The position numbers and the translations under genes were made by a program. A stretch of DNA of 64,000 nt from Chimonanthus salicifolius. Taxonomy: Eukaryota; Streptophyta; Magnoliopsida; Laurales; Calycanthaceae. Under the pieces are notes generated by a model that saw only the letters and a list, made by a program, of their open reading frames with translations, searched no databases and had not been told where the DNA came from. The DNA lies in the NCBI GenBank assembly GCA_013350335.1, contig CM023536.1:10002207-10066206 (forward strand), written 5' to 3'. This document shows positions 46,702 to 58,169 of the stretch, piece after piece (positions within the stretch are counted from its first letter, which is position 1; the number at the start of each line of letters is the position of its first letter).

Positions 46702-46714
46702 GAATGAAACTCAG

Positions 46715-47200
46715 CTCTATACTTTCAATTTTAAGCTCTCCCCCTTAAATATAAGTATTAATATGTTATCTTATAAATATTTTATTTTCTGCACATTTTC
46801 TAGATGATATCTCAATAAAAACCTCAAAATTTTAAAATTTCCCAACGTTATCTTTATCCAATAATATTTGTCAATGATATTTGTAGCTATAACTTGGTCT
46901 ACTTTCTTCTGTAATCCCTGTGTAAGGTGATGTCTTCTATTAGTCCACAATTTTACATGTTAGTCTTTCTGCAAATTATCATATAACCTATGATCTGCAG
47001 TTACATTTACCTCTTTCTTTTCAAGTTATGCTAGGTTCTCATCTTCCTATTCCTTTCTTTCTTTCTTCTTTTTCTTTTGCTCCTATAAATAATTCTCATG
47101 TGCTTTTATTTTACTAGCTAGAATTGTTCCTTTTGTGTTGTTGTTTTGTTTATGTGTTGTATTGAACTGGGGTCATTGTTGCATGTTTTAATTCTTTGTA
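46715..47200. other. Upstream flank or 5' UTR intron of the 47343 gene
   Basis: T-rich. A branch-point and pyrimidine context leads to 'ttctttgtag' ending at 47200, a possible splice acceptor before the coding exon. Confidence 0.4.
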
Positions 47201-47342
47201 GGTGCTTGTTTTGCTGTTTCTACCAACATTGTTTCTTCAAGGTTTTTGAATTTGGCATCCATGAACAGAAACTCTGTATGTTTTCCAAATGTGTTTCTGT
47301 GTTTTGGATCCGTAACAAACAGAAGTTGAAGAAATCAATTGA

Positions 47343-48883
47343 ATGGCTACCAGCAGTAAATATGAGTTTTCTTCTGGGAGCCCAGATGGGCTGATATATC
47401 CTAGTGGGAGGCGGGGATTGTTTGTGGCTGCTTCCGTAGAAAGGTCTGGCACCTTCCATGAAGGCATGGAGAATCGAGCTTCAGCAGTCTCAGGCGTGTC
47501 AAGAAGTGGTTCTACGTTTACTCATGGTGATGTTGTGAATTTGTTACAGTGTATGCCTTTTGATCTGAAAGTGTTGTCTGCAGACCAGAAATTTCCTCGG
47601 CATGGAGAACTTAAAAGAGTGATAAATAATGCTCTAGGCATCTCCATAGGTGCTTTTAGTGGAAAGCCTTTATCTGCATCCTCACAGGATGAGCTCAGAT
47701 GGTATAAGGCTAGTCTCCTTGGCAACACTATCAGGCTGAGGTAATACTTAATTTTGGTTGGTCAATTTAAAAAAAAAGGAAAAAAATCTTGCTTGATGAA
47801 TTGAGATTTGTCTAAATCAGTGAATTATGGTTAAATGCTTGAATCTGTCAGGGATCGAGTGGAAATATTGAAAGAGACCATATCCGAATTTGACAAGTAC
47901 TGTCAAGGAATTCTATCTAGGAAGCGTTCTCGATCTGATGTTTCATCAAGCAACAGGTCAAATGTAATATTGCCTGGAGATAGGCCGGTTCTGGGAGGAA
48001 GTGTAACTAAGATGGGTTCACAGAGCCACATTCTGAACTCTAGTGGTTCTGAACCTGGGAAATCAGAAGATAAAACTAAGAATGCTGCCCCAAACAAACG
48101 TGTCCGGACGTCTTTGGTGGATGTGCGGGTTTGTTTTCTGAAGTTTTCATCTAGATTTATTTGTTAGTTATGCTTTTCTTTGTCTTTTTGGTAAATTATT
48201 ATTATCTGCTGGTGTTTTATCTTCTTAATAGAAATTTGCATATGAAAAGGGTAAAAGGGTTATATCTTTATATTTGGTGGCAATTGCATGAGGGATCATG
48301 GTCATGTGGTGAAAGCTAATATTTATCTTAATAATTTTCACTTTGTTCCAGTGCTTGTTAAATGAATGTGCACATTTGAGTTAAGGATTATTTTTCTTTT
48401 CTAAAGGGTATATATATATATATATATATAATTTTTTTTTTCATACTCCCTGATTGCTACTCATTCATATGTTTCTGATATATTTCTTTTGATAATCATT
48501 CCTTGTTGTAGTTATTATATTTGGCATTGTTTTCTGTTTCTTCAAAGGTCAACTTCATTTATGCTCTGATTGGTTAAACAGATGGATGTACATGCTAGTA
48601 GTCTTGGAAGGCCATCCGGGCCTGTGGGTAGGGATAAAGACATATTAAAACCTGGAAATGGCACGAGTATTCAATCTGAAGAGAAGGTTCGGACTCTGGT
48701 GACTGGTGTAGATGGTTGGGAGAAGTCAAAGATGCGGAAGAAGCGTTCAGGGATAAAGTCGGATGTCTCTGCTGGTGCAGTTTTGACTGGACATCGTGAT
48801 GGTGACCGAGACCCTAAACAAGGAGTGCAACAACGTCCTCGCAATGAGGCTCGATCAAAGTTGAGTGATGCTCATGGTTTCAG
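47343..48883 (+). CDS. Conserved plant protein of unknown function (exons 1-3 only)
   Basis: Coding exons 47343-47740, 47852-48128 and 48582-48883 are joined by GT..AG introns in phase, giving about 325 residues. Landmarks are MATSSKYEFSSGSPDGLIYP, GLFVAASVERSGTFHEGMEN, FTHGDVVNLLQCMPFDLKVL, RKRSRSDVSSSNRSN, NKRVRTSLVDVR, GWEKSKMRKKRSGIKSDVSA and PKQGVQQRPRNEARSKL. From memory these match the family of Arabidopsis At2g19390/At4g29790, basic, Ser/Arg-rich proteins of about 1,200 residues with no assigned role. No catalytic domain is visible. KKRSGIK-type basic patches suggest a nuclear protein (inference). The third exon ends in a good donor (GTGGGG), but no later family exon is seen in the next 15 kb. 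Either the next intron is huge or the gene is cut here. Confidence 0.85.
48410..48431. repeat. (TA)n microsatellite in intron 2 of the 47343 gene
   Basis: About 11 uninterrupted TA units followed by a T run. Confidence 0.9.
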
Positions 48884-49038
48884 GTGGGGCTGCAATCACA
48901 TGATACTTTTCTCTAGGTTGAAAATTAAAAGTTGAAACATTCAGTATGAATAGTAAATGGATGTGCAATAATTGAAATCTTTTCTCATCTTCTTTTGTGT
49001 CTATTTGATGGCAATAACTGAACCATTTCTGTTTAATT

Positions 49039-49184
49039 GTTTTTCCTTTTCATGGGGTTGGGTTAGAAGGTTGGTGTGTTGTTTGTTTTTCTGGACATTC
49101 AGCTTGTTGTAGCTTAAATTTTGGCCTGCAGGCCTTTTTGTTGTTTCCTTTTCTCTGAAATAAATTACCCTCACTCGAAAAGAA
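49039..49184 (+). mobile_element. 5'-truncated LINE 3' end
   Basis: A 146-bp LINE tail ('ttgggcctgcaggcc' type, then 'aataaattaccctcactcga', short A-end) with the perfect 14-bp duplication atttctgtttaatt at 49025-49038 and 49185-49198. It lies in the intron after exon 3 of the 47343 gene. Confidence 0.85.
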
Positions 49185-49198
49185 ATTTCTGTTTAATT

Positions 49199-50545
49199 AT
49201 TTTACTTCAAAAAGAAGAAAGAAATAAAGAAAAGAAAAACCGTAGACGTCATATTGTCTGATGTTGGTGGTCCTACATTTGGGCTCCTTTGGGAAAAATA
49301 GAATGGAGAGCTTTTTGGCCACTGAAGTTCCATGGTTCTTGTTAGGAGTTTAGCCATTAGGGAAGTTTTTATGCTATGGCATGCAAATAGGGAAGAAAAC
49401 TACCCCTAGTAAGGGAAAGGTCTGTAATTTAGGAGGGCACCTGCAACATATGAAACGTTTTCTCTCCTAACATTTACACAGCAAGTTACTTTCAGTAACC
49501 CCTTTTTACTTTCCACTTTGCCAAGGAAGAGTCTTTATGTTAGGGTTTTTGGATTTTCAGTTGCCAGAAAATCTAAATTCATTTTCCTTCTTGTGCCAAT
49601 GAATTCTCAGTTGGGAGGCTGAAGTGAATTCTTTTTTTTTTTTTATGGTTTTGATTCCATTTCTTACAATTGAGGTTTTCATTTCCATGGAGATCACTCA
49701 TTGGGTGTTAGATAGGAAGTCGGCCCATGGTAATAATTTACCAAATCTAAATATAAAAAACTCGAAATTGATGGGATAAATTCTTAGATGATGATGATGA
49801 TTACTGAGTCACTCAGCACTAACTACAACTTTAATCCATGATCAACTTTGCAAATGTTGAGGTTTCTGTTGCGATAATTGATATCGTATTGGCTTGTATA
49901 TCCCATGTAATTGTGAATCAAACTCTATTTTTTTCTTGAACAATGTGAATCAAGCTCTATGGTAGGATATCGGGCTTGTTCTGGAGTTTAGCTTATGAAT
50001 TAGTGTTCTTGTGTTTTGTTTGTTTTTCTCTCTCTTTTTTGGGGTGGGTTGGGTTGTGAAGGGGCAGCTTCCCTCCTCCCCCGCTCCTCTCCGCTTGCCC
50101 CCAAGGTGTCACAGTTGCTTTTGAATGTTCTGTTTTGTTGCTTAATCTTGTAAAGACTTTTTTTTTTTCCATAATTTAAGGTTTAAATTATATGTAAGAC
50201 AAATCAATGGCAATGTTGTATCTTTTTTTTTCTTTTTTCTTGTGAACCGGTGAGATAGCTTATGTTAAAATAGAAAAAGTACTGTAACACTATTAAAGGT
50301 ACAAGGCAAGAGTTCACAATTATTGCGCATGTTTAAGTGTTGATCTTTCAACATATTGAGATTATACAAACTATATAAAAGGGCAACAACTAGTGTGAGG
50401 ACAATGTGCGGGGAGTCAAGGAAGTTCCTAGTAGGAGTTTGATTGCACCAATAGTCAACCTTAAGCCTGTATTTTTTTTTGGTAATTGATTACTTAATAT
50501 CAAATACACATGATGCAATGCAATGGTGTTTGATTTTTGCAGCCA
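49199..50545. other. Probable intron, nothing recognised
   Basis: T-rich with several poly-T runs. No later exon of the 47343 gene was recognised. Confidence 0.4.
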
Positions 50546-50995
50546 TTATATTGTTATTTGGTGAGACAAAAAATCAATTGAATGAGAAATTGGAAATATG
50601 GAGGAAAGCCTTGCAGGAAGAATGGGTGGAAAATTACTAGAGCCAAGACAAAATATATAGTGTAATTTTAGTGGTTTAGAGAGTATAGAAAATGAACCAA
50701 TTAAGATTGGGAAGCAAATGGTACCACATTGTGATGAAGTTAGATATATATGTAGGTGCATATGTCGAATCAAATGGAGGAATAGATCTAGATATAGCCA
50801 ATAGGATAGAAGCCTGTAGGCAAGCTAACAGAGTACACTTTTTGATAAAAGGGTGCCATGTAGATTAAAAGGGAGGTTTTATAAAACAACCATTTTGCCA
50901 GGCATACTTTATGGGGGCTAAGTGCTGGGCGATCAAGAAAAAACAAGTAGGCAAGGTAGTGGTTATTGAAATGCGTACTTGATGGATGAGTAGAT
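50546..50995 (+). mobile_element. RTE-like LINE, 5' part of a split copy
   Basis: The plus strand has degenerate RTE-type RT sequence: IGNMEESLAGRMGG, LFDKRVPCRLKGRFYKTTIL, then a broken ILYGG, then MRT.WM up to 50995. The LTR element at 50996 interrupts it. The remainder starts at 59197. Confidence 0.8.
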
Positions 50996-52039
50996 TAACG
51001 CAGGACAAGGTGATCCTAAATGTCTAAATGCGATTATTTTGTAACAAGAAACTAATATGAGGCTGAAATTAGAATTAAAATTAATAATAATAATTAGAAT
51101 AATAAAATCTACCATAAATAATCAATAAAATTCAGAGGATTTAATGTAAGTAATAACATCACAATCCAAACCATGTCATAGCTCAAAGTAAAAGGCTCTC
51201 AAAACTAAGAGGATTATCAGATCACACAAACACATAAAACCAACATCAAATAAAGATTAAATCTGGTTATGACAGCAGTGTGAGAGGCTAATGAGGTTAA
51301 GAAAAGGACTGGTTTTATGGGACAACAGTAAGAAAAGAGAAGGACAGATAGTAGGGACTGTATGAGTCGTTTGATGGCAGATCTGGGTTCACAAAGGTGT
51401 TGCGGTGATTGTAGAGGCTGTAGAAAGAGGGAATAAAGGCTGCAGTACAGTATTTGGGTCTGGGCGACACAGTATAAGGGGGAAAGGAAGGGCTGGCAAA
51501 ACAGTATAAGGGGAAAGGAAGGGCTGGTGAAACAGTATAAGGGGAAAGGAAGGGCTGGCGAAATAGTATAAGGGGGAAGGAAGGCTGGCGAAAGTGATAG
51601 GATGGTTTTAGGGGCTGGATGACAACAAGGGAGAGAGTTTTGAGGCACAACAGCAGTTGAAAGGTTTTAGGGAGAGGGATGAAGATGGTAGGGTGGGTTT
51701 GGGGTTCCAGAGGCTTAAAAGAAAACAAAAGAGAGAGAAGAGAAGAAGAGAAGAGAGGAAAAGAGAGAGAAGATGGAAGATAGTACCTGGAAGAGGAGGA
51801 AGGATGGGCTTCTCGCCAAAACACCAATGTGCGAAAATCTCAGAATTCTTATTTTATCATCGTGTAATGCCCCAAGGGCTACAATGCTTTTATAACTCTT
51901 TCCACTTACTAAAATAAAAACTTACAAAACTACCCTCTTCTAAAAATAAAATAAGACACCTACTAAAAACAAAATAAGACACCTACTAAAACACACACAC
52001 GGAACCAAAAAAAAAGAATGCAGGGAATGCATTGCATCA
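50996..52039 (-). repeat. 3' LTR of the chromovirus (1044 bp)
   Basis: On the minus strand it begins TGATGCAATGC and ends at 50996 as CTGCGTTA (mutated from TCA). It holds four copies of a ~31-bp unit 'cagtataaggggaaaggaag...' at 51470-51594, where the partner LTR holds three. The purine tract TCAGATGGGGGGAT lies just inside, at 52040-52053. Confidence 0.9.
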
Positions 52040-52191
52040 ATCCCCCCATCTGAGAAAAACTCGACCTCGAGTTCAAACAGATGAGAAGACACAAATCTTC
52101 CAATGCACGCGTCTTCCCAGTGTAGGGTCTTCATAGTGCAAAACACGCGCACGTGAGGACTTCAATGTCAACCAAGTGAATCTTCATCGAG

Positions 52192-53024
52192 CTATAATGA
52201 TGGAGCTGGAGCGGCTCTCTTCCGTCGTCGCTGATAGACTCGGAATCCTGTTTTGTCATTGCTGTCATCTTTTGTTGTAGAAGAAGAAAGTACCTCTGAC
52301 GAAACAAAACTTCGATATCTCTCTAGAAGGTCTTGATCAAGTCGCTGTAGCTCACTTTCTGTCAACCATGTGGTGTCTGTAATCAGTCTGTTTTTCCACT
52401 TCACAAGGTACTTCTGATAGCCTCTGGCACGTGTAGAAACAACTTTCTTATCCAGAATAGATTCTATCTCATCTCTCTTAGGTGGCAAGGAAGGTAAAGT
52501 AGGTAACGGCTGTGAAGGCTGAGAAGGTTCATGTCATGGGTCATGAAGTGGGTCAGATAAGCCAGTAGAATGGTTAAGGGATTGATGTGATGATGGGCGT
52601 ATAGGTATAACTGTTGGGCCTTGGAAAGGGACTAAATCTTCCACATTGAAAATAAGACTAATATCCATATCAGATGGTAGGTATACAATGTATGCATTGG
52701 ATCCAACTCGCCTCAAAATTTTGAAAGGCCCTGCACTACGAGCATGTAACTTTTTCACAGTTCCTTATGGGAACCGCTCAGGTCTTATACGGATCATCAC
52801 ATAATCACCCACATTAAATTATTTGAATCTACGATGAGTATCTACAACAGATTTATGCACTTCATTGCTCATATTAATTTTTCTTTTAATTTCAGCATGC
52901 AATTCATGTATGCGATATGCAAATGATGACGCAGACTCAGATGGCCTATGTGACATAGACATGGGAATGAGATCTATAGGCTTCCTAGGCTTCTAACCAT
53001 GCATGACTTCACAGGGACTCATAC
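52192..53024 (-). pseudogene. Integrase C-terminus and chromodomain
   Basis: Short frames give RIRPERFP, KKLHARSAGPFKILRRVGSN and FNVEDLVPFQ, then (52192-52488) the chromodomain IESILDKKV..GYQKYLVKWKN....TTWLTESEL. Chromodomains at the integrase end direct chromovirus insertion to particular chromatin. A stop near 52535 separates it from the upstream part. Confidence 0.85.
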
Positions 53025-53785
53025 CTATAGATCTATTGACCGAACTATTATATGCGAACTCAGCAATCGGTAGAACAACATGCTACGTTCGCGTATTCTC
53101 ACCAACCAGACATGCAATAGATTTCCTAGGCTACGATTAACTACCTCAGTCTGACCATCAGTCTGAAGATGATACGCAGACGAAAACTGTAACCTAGTAC
53201 CCATCATGTGCCATAGGGTTTTCCAAAAATAACTCATGAACCTAACATCCCTATCTGACACAATCGTCTTTGGTAACCTATGTAGTCTCACTATGTCTCC
53301 AAAAAATATTTTGGCAATATTAGATGCATCAGAGGTTTTAAAATACGGAAGGAAATGGGCCATTTTAGAAAAACAGTCCACCACCACCAAAATGGAATCG
53401 TACTTCTTAATAGTCTTTGGAAGTCCAAGTACGAAGTCCATACTGATATCCTGCCAAGGAGCATGGGGAACTGACTTTGCTTTGTCAGTTTGCAAGTTCG
53501 ACATTGCCCAATGATGTTAGCCACATCTCTCTTGAGACTAGGCCAATAAAACCTGTCTTCAACCAAGGCAATCATCTTGTCTCTCCCAAAATGTTTGGCC
53601 ATACCTCTGGCATGTAACTCCCAAACAAGAAAATCACGCAGGGAAGTTCGGGGAATGCAGAGTTTACTTCCTTTGAACAATAAATTATCCACCATGAGAA
53701 ACTTTTTATTACTCCTTTCTTGGTCACCCAAGAGTGAAGCATACAACTCCCCAAAATCTGGGCAGGTGGGATATTCATCCTTCAA
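53025..53785 (-). pseudogene. Chromovirus integrase
   Basis: The zinc-binding region HARGMAKHFGRD...QCRTC is followed, after a frameshift near 53505, by the core: [27 protein letters not shown] and [13 protein letters not shown]. These carry the D, D and E catalytic residues. The frame breaks again near 53090. Confidence 0.88.
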
Positions 53786-53917
53786 TTATTCAAACCCGAT
53801 CACCTCTACACTCATGGAGTGTATTAGTGCAACCCTACGACTCAATGCATCAGCTGGCTTGTTCTCAACCTCGGCCTTGTGTTTCAACACAAAAGTGTAT
53901 TCCTGAAGAAGTTGAAC

Positions 53918-55516
53918 CTAATTGGCATGTCTTGAGTTTAATTTCTTTTGGGAATTGAGATATCTCAAGGCCTCATGGTCCGATAACAAAACGAATTTGT
54001 GTGGCAAAAGGTAATGTCTCCAATGACAGAGTGCTTGCCTATTCGCATAGAACTCTTTGCCATAGGTGGAATATCGCTGTTTGGTTTTATTCAACTTCTC
54101 ACTAAAGTAAGCGACAGGATGTCCTTCCTGACTGAGGACTCCACCTATACCAACACCAGATGCATCACACGCAACTTCAAAGACTTTGGAAAAGTCTAGT
54201 AGTCGTTTGATAGGAGCTTCGACCAAACGAGTCTTGATATCTTGGAAGGCTTTCGAGGCTGCTTTAGTCCATTGGAACTCCCCTTTTTTAAGGCAATCCG
54301 TGATGGGAGCTGTGATGGAACTAAACCCTCTAATAAACCGCCTATAGAAGGTGGCTAAGCCATGAAAGCTTCGCACCTCATGTATATTCCGCGGTTCGGG
54401 CCAACTTACTATGGCCTTGATCTTTTCGGGGTCCGCTGACATACCTTCAGATGAAACCACAAACTCTAAGAAGATAACCCTATTAGTCATGAATGTGCAC
54501 TTCTTCAGGTTTGCGTATAATTTTTCAGTCCGAAGAACCTCACAGACTAACCTCAGATGCTGCAAGTGTTGTTCCTGGGAGGTACTGTAGATAAGAATGT
54601 TATCGAAATATACCACCAAGAACTTACCCATAAAAGGTCTCAACACTTGAGTCATCACCCGCATAAATGTACTGGAAGCGTTGGTCAAACCAAAAGGCAT
54701 AACCATCCACTCGTACAGACCATCCTTCGTCTTGAAGGCTGTCTTCCATTCATCTCCTGGTCTAATGCGGATTTGATGATATCCACTCTTGAGGTCAATT
54801 TTCGAAAAGATAGTAGTACGGGCCATCATGTCAAGCATGTCATCAAGACATGGGATTGGAAACCTATACTTGACAGTGATCTTATTAATAGCCCTGTTAT
54901 CTATACGCATGCGCCAAGTGCCGTCTTTCTTGGGTGTCAGGATGACTGGCACAACGCACGGGCTTAAACTCTCCTTGATGAATCCCTTTTGTAGAAGCTC
55001 ATCCACTTGACGCTTGAACTCTTTATGCTCCTTAGGGTTCATCCTATAATGAGGCAGATTTGGCAAAGTCGCCCCAGGGACAAGATCTATGGCATGTTGT
55101 ATGTCCCGCATGGGAGGTAGTTCATTTGGCAAATCAGATGGGAATACATCTTGAAATTCCTTAAAGACCGGAACTACAACCTCTGGCAACTCAGTACCAA
55201 CCTCAGGAGAGGTCTCTTTCGACATTAGGGCATACACAACCGAAGTTTCACTAGTCTCTCTTTCGAATTCTTTAGCAGCAATGATATGTAGAGACTTGGA
55301 CTGGGTCTTTGATGGGGTTTTCGGTTTGTCCCTCTTTGTGTCATCCTGTTTTGAGTGAGGGGGCCTAGGTTGCATAGGGAGGATTTTGATCTTTCTACCA
55401 TTATGCTCAAAGCTACACGTGTTCGCTTGACCGAACAGTGTCACATCATGATTAAACAACCAAGGACGACCCAAAATAATATGTCCTACGCCCATAGGGA
55501 TCACACCGCACCACAC
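53918..55516 (-). pseudogene. Chromovirus reverse transcriptase and RNase H
   Basis: Open for 532 codons: protease tail ([19 protein letters not shown]), RT with [20 protein letters not shown] and [15 protein letters not shown], then RNase H with [20 protein letters not shown] and [12 protein letters not shown]. The RT catalytic YFDD is YFDN here, which replaces an essential Asp and predicts a dead polymerase. A TAG ends the frame where related elements read through (RHAN followed by VQLLQEY). Confidence 0.9.
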
Positions 55517-55636
55517 AGTGTCCTGATAGGTGAGGATTTGAATGAGAATGAGGCACCGTTGAGTGATCGGGATTGACGTGTCATGGACCTACGCAACTCG
55601 ATGTGGATTAGGATGAGGCTCAGGCTTCAAACCCAA

Positions 55637-56357
55637 TCAAGCAACCTCGCTGGTGGATACGACATTTGTACAACTTCCACTATCCACAATTAGTTTGCAA
55701 GATTTCCCACCGCACTTAATGTAAGTGTGAAAAATGGCTGTGCGCTTCCAATCTTCTGAGGGTTGAGATCGAGCAAAGGCACATCTAACTACTGCAGGGA
55801 AGTCTGCATCGATCTCCTCATCAAGTTCTTCATCACTCAAAGGATATTCACCCTGAAATTGAGCTTCTATGTCATCTTCACGGGCAATCTCTTCAATGGG
55901 TGGTTCTCTCAACAAAAGGGCTCTTTCCTGGTTCCTGGTCTTAGTAGGACATTCACGAGCGAAATGCTCGAATCCCTGATAGTAGTAACACTGAGGACCA
56001 TTCCTAGAAGAGCTCGCACCAGAAGCTCCCTTAAAACTTGCATCCTTGTTCTTGGATGGAGTACTGGTGGCTTGTTTGGGTTGACTCACCATATTCTGCC
56101 GAGATCCTTGCGGATTAGGCTTAGAATTGGTACCCCGGGAGTCAAAATGCTTTGGAGGATTCGGCTTAAAGCAACCTTCTAAAGCTTGGACTATTTGGTA
56201 AGTTTCCTCCAAAGTTTCCACCCCATGTAAGATAAGCTCACGCTGGAACTCAGGACCAAGACCTACTCTAAACCTAGAAAGGGTTTGGCTGGGGTCCTCA
56301 TCCAACTCGCATCTCATAAGGAACTCATCAAACTTCTCAATGTATTCATCAATGGTT
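55637..56357 (-). pseudogene. Chromovirus gag C-terminus and protease
   Basis: Continues gag (TIDEYIEKFDEFLMRCEL, FRVGLGPEFQRELILHG). The zinc knuckle reads CYYYQGFEHFAREC, so its second Cys is Tyr and the CCHC set is broken. The aspartic protease active site KLIVDSGSCTNVVS follows. A TGA stop comes seven codons later, at the same point as in the intron copy (about 33321). Confidence 0.88.
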
Positions 56358-56362
56358 TGGTT

Positions 56363-57302
56363 TGTAACGACCCGTCCCGCTAGCACAATATTGTCCGCTT
56401 TGGGCCTACACACGGATCCGCACGGCTTTGCTTTGGCGAGCCAACCTACTGTTGCTCCCAAAAGGCCTTCTCCGCTCGTGGATACTTCGACGCTGATTGG
56501 GTCGACTCTCCCGATGACCGCCGATCCACATTTGGTTATTGTGTATTCTTAGGCTCTCATTTAGTCTCCTGGAGCAGTACGAAGCAATCTGTGGTTGCTC
56601 CGTTCTACTGCTGAAGCGAGTATCGTGCAATGACCAATACTGCGGCAGAGTTACTTTGGATTCGTCAGTTTCTTACTGAATTGGGCTTTGCACCTACCAA
56701 TCCACTCGTCATGTTCCGTGACAATCAGGCAGCCATCAACATCGCCTCCAATCCGGTCTTTCATGAGAGGACCAAGTACATTGAGGTTGATTGTCACTTC
56801 CGTCGTCAGCATATTTCTGAAGGCCGATTGTTTACCCCATATTTGCAATCTAAAGATCAACTTGCGGATATGTTGACAAAGGCAGTTCCTTTATCATCAA
56901 CTCAATTCAATTATTAGCAAGTTGGGTTTACCAGACATCTTCGAACCAGCTTGAGGGGGAGTGTTGTTGTAATACCCTGCCCTAAAAAGTCACACATTGC
57001 TAGTGGCATTGGAAATTCCTTGATATATAAGTAGTAGCCTTCCTCCTTCTAGCATAAGGCCTCCTAGGCAAGAATGGGCATGTATGGGCCATGTGCTAGG
57101 AACAAAACCTTGAGGGTTGCCAGGTATGGAGCGAGGCTCTACCCGAGGGCCTAAAGAGGACAATATTGTGCCGCTGTGTACTTTGATATCCGGACAAGGC
57201 CTTTTGGGAGCAACAGTGGGTTGGCTCGCCAAAGCAAAGCCGTGCGGATCGTTGTGTAGGCCCAAAGCAGACAATATTGTGCTAGCGGGACGGGTCGTTA
57301 CA
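56363..57302 (+). mobile_element. Rearranged copia fragment with inverted LTR end
   Basis: A 940-bp insert in the chromovirus gag, flanked by tggtt at 56358-56362 and 57303-57307. Its right part is normal copia: RNase H (DADWVDSPDDRRSTFGYCVF, LANTAAELLWIRQ-like, NQAAINIASNPVFHERTKYI), purine tract near 56953-56967 and an LTR from TGTAATACC (56968) to GTCGTTACA (57302). Its left end is a 107-bp inverted copy (56363-56469) of the last 107 bp of that LTR. The two ends form inverted repeats, unlike any normal LTR element. Confidence 0.9.
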
Positions 57303-57997
57303 TGGTTGCCCTGACGTAAAGAGTTCCATTGGTCAATGAGTCTTTGCTTGTATCTGAGAGGGATATACTTTTCTTTCAAATGTTCTTTTATCTCATCCCA
57401 ATGCAGATTGACGGGTTCAACTCCTTGCCTCCGGAGTTTATGTTCCATTGTAGTCCAAAAAAGCCGAGCTTGTTCCACCAATTTCATTTTGGCAAAACGG
57501 ACCCTACGAGGTTCCGACATATCATGCCACTGAAAGTAGAGATCCATGTCCGACAACCAATCTGAGAAAACCTTAGGGTCTGCTCGTCCCTTAAATTCAG
57601 GCGCTTCTAATCGAACGTTCTTGAAGACACGTTCCTCATGGTTGATGGGTTCCTAATGCCTGTGTGGCTGTTGGAATCTATCGTGACCAAATCTGCGGCC
57701 TCTATGGTCTTTATTACTAAAATTCTCATTATCCTCATGAACTGACCCATTCTCATCATTCTTAGGGGTTTCAAGGACTTCAATCCGGTTTCTCAAGTCG
57801 GTCATGTCAGTACATAAGGTATCTTGACTTCTCTTAAAGTCAGTGAGCCGGGCATCTAATTGGACAAATGCCTGAGTAAACCAAACTGGGGGTTGATCTC
57901 CTGACATTTCGTTGGATGGTTCGGACTCTTTCTGATGGGTAACTCCACTCCTAGTGGTCATGCACGGGTACATGCACCAGTGTTCTTCTCGACTCAC
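57300..57997 (-). pseudogene. Chromovirus gag, N-terminal part
   Basis: Frames encode a coiled-coil-like stretch (LTDFKRSQDTLCTDMTDLRNR) and then the retrotransposon gag core: DPKVFSDWLSDMDLYFQWHD, ARLFWTTMEHKLRRQG, HLKEKYIPLRYKQRLIDQW. A TAG stop lies near 57655. The reading frame is cut at 57302 by the copia-derived insert and resumes at 56357. Confidence 0.88.
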
Positions 57998-58150
57998 AAA
58001 TATAGTGATGAATTCTGACTATATGCTATGACCTAAGTCTATATGCAATGAATGAATTTTTTTTTTTTTTTAAATAATAAAGAATGCAATTTTTTTTTTT
58101 TAAAAAAGATGCAACTAAGACCGTGGATGGTTTAAGGAAACAACCCAACC

Positions 58151-58166
58151 TTACTACTGATACCAA
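58151..58166 (-). promoter_or_regulatory. Primer-binding site, tRNA-Met type
   Basis: On the minus strand TTGGTATCAGTAGTAA follows the 5' LTR with a short gap. It agrees with the TGGTATCA core complementary to initiator tRNA-Met. The same site survives in the intron copy (about 31706). Confidence 0.85.
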
Positions 58167-58169
58167 ATT

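Noticed and set aside
51217..51827. 143- and 170-codon frames rich in Pro, Ser and Leu
   Set aside because: They read through the LTR minisatellite and purine/pyrimidine tracts, and the same text appears in the other LTR (58581-58978).
54557..55010. Plus-strand frames of 136 and 73 codons across the RT region
   Set aside because: They are antisense to the chromovirus RT, and their similar partner at 33963-34368 is antisense to the other RT copy. Shared sequence comes from RT.
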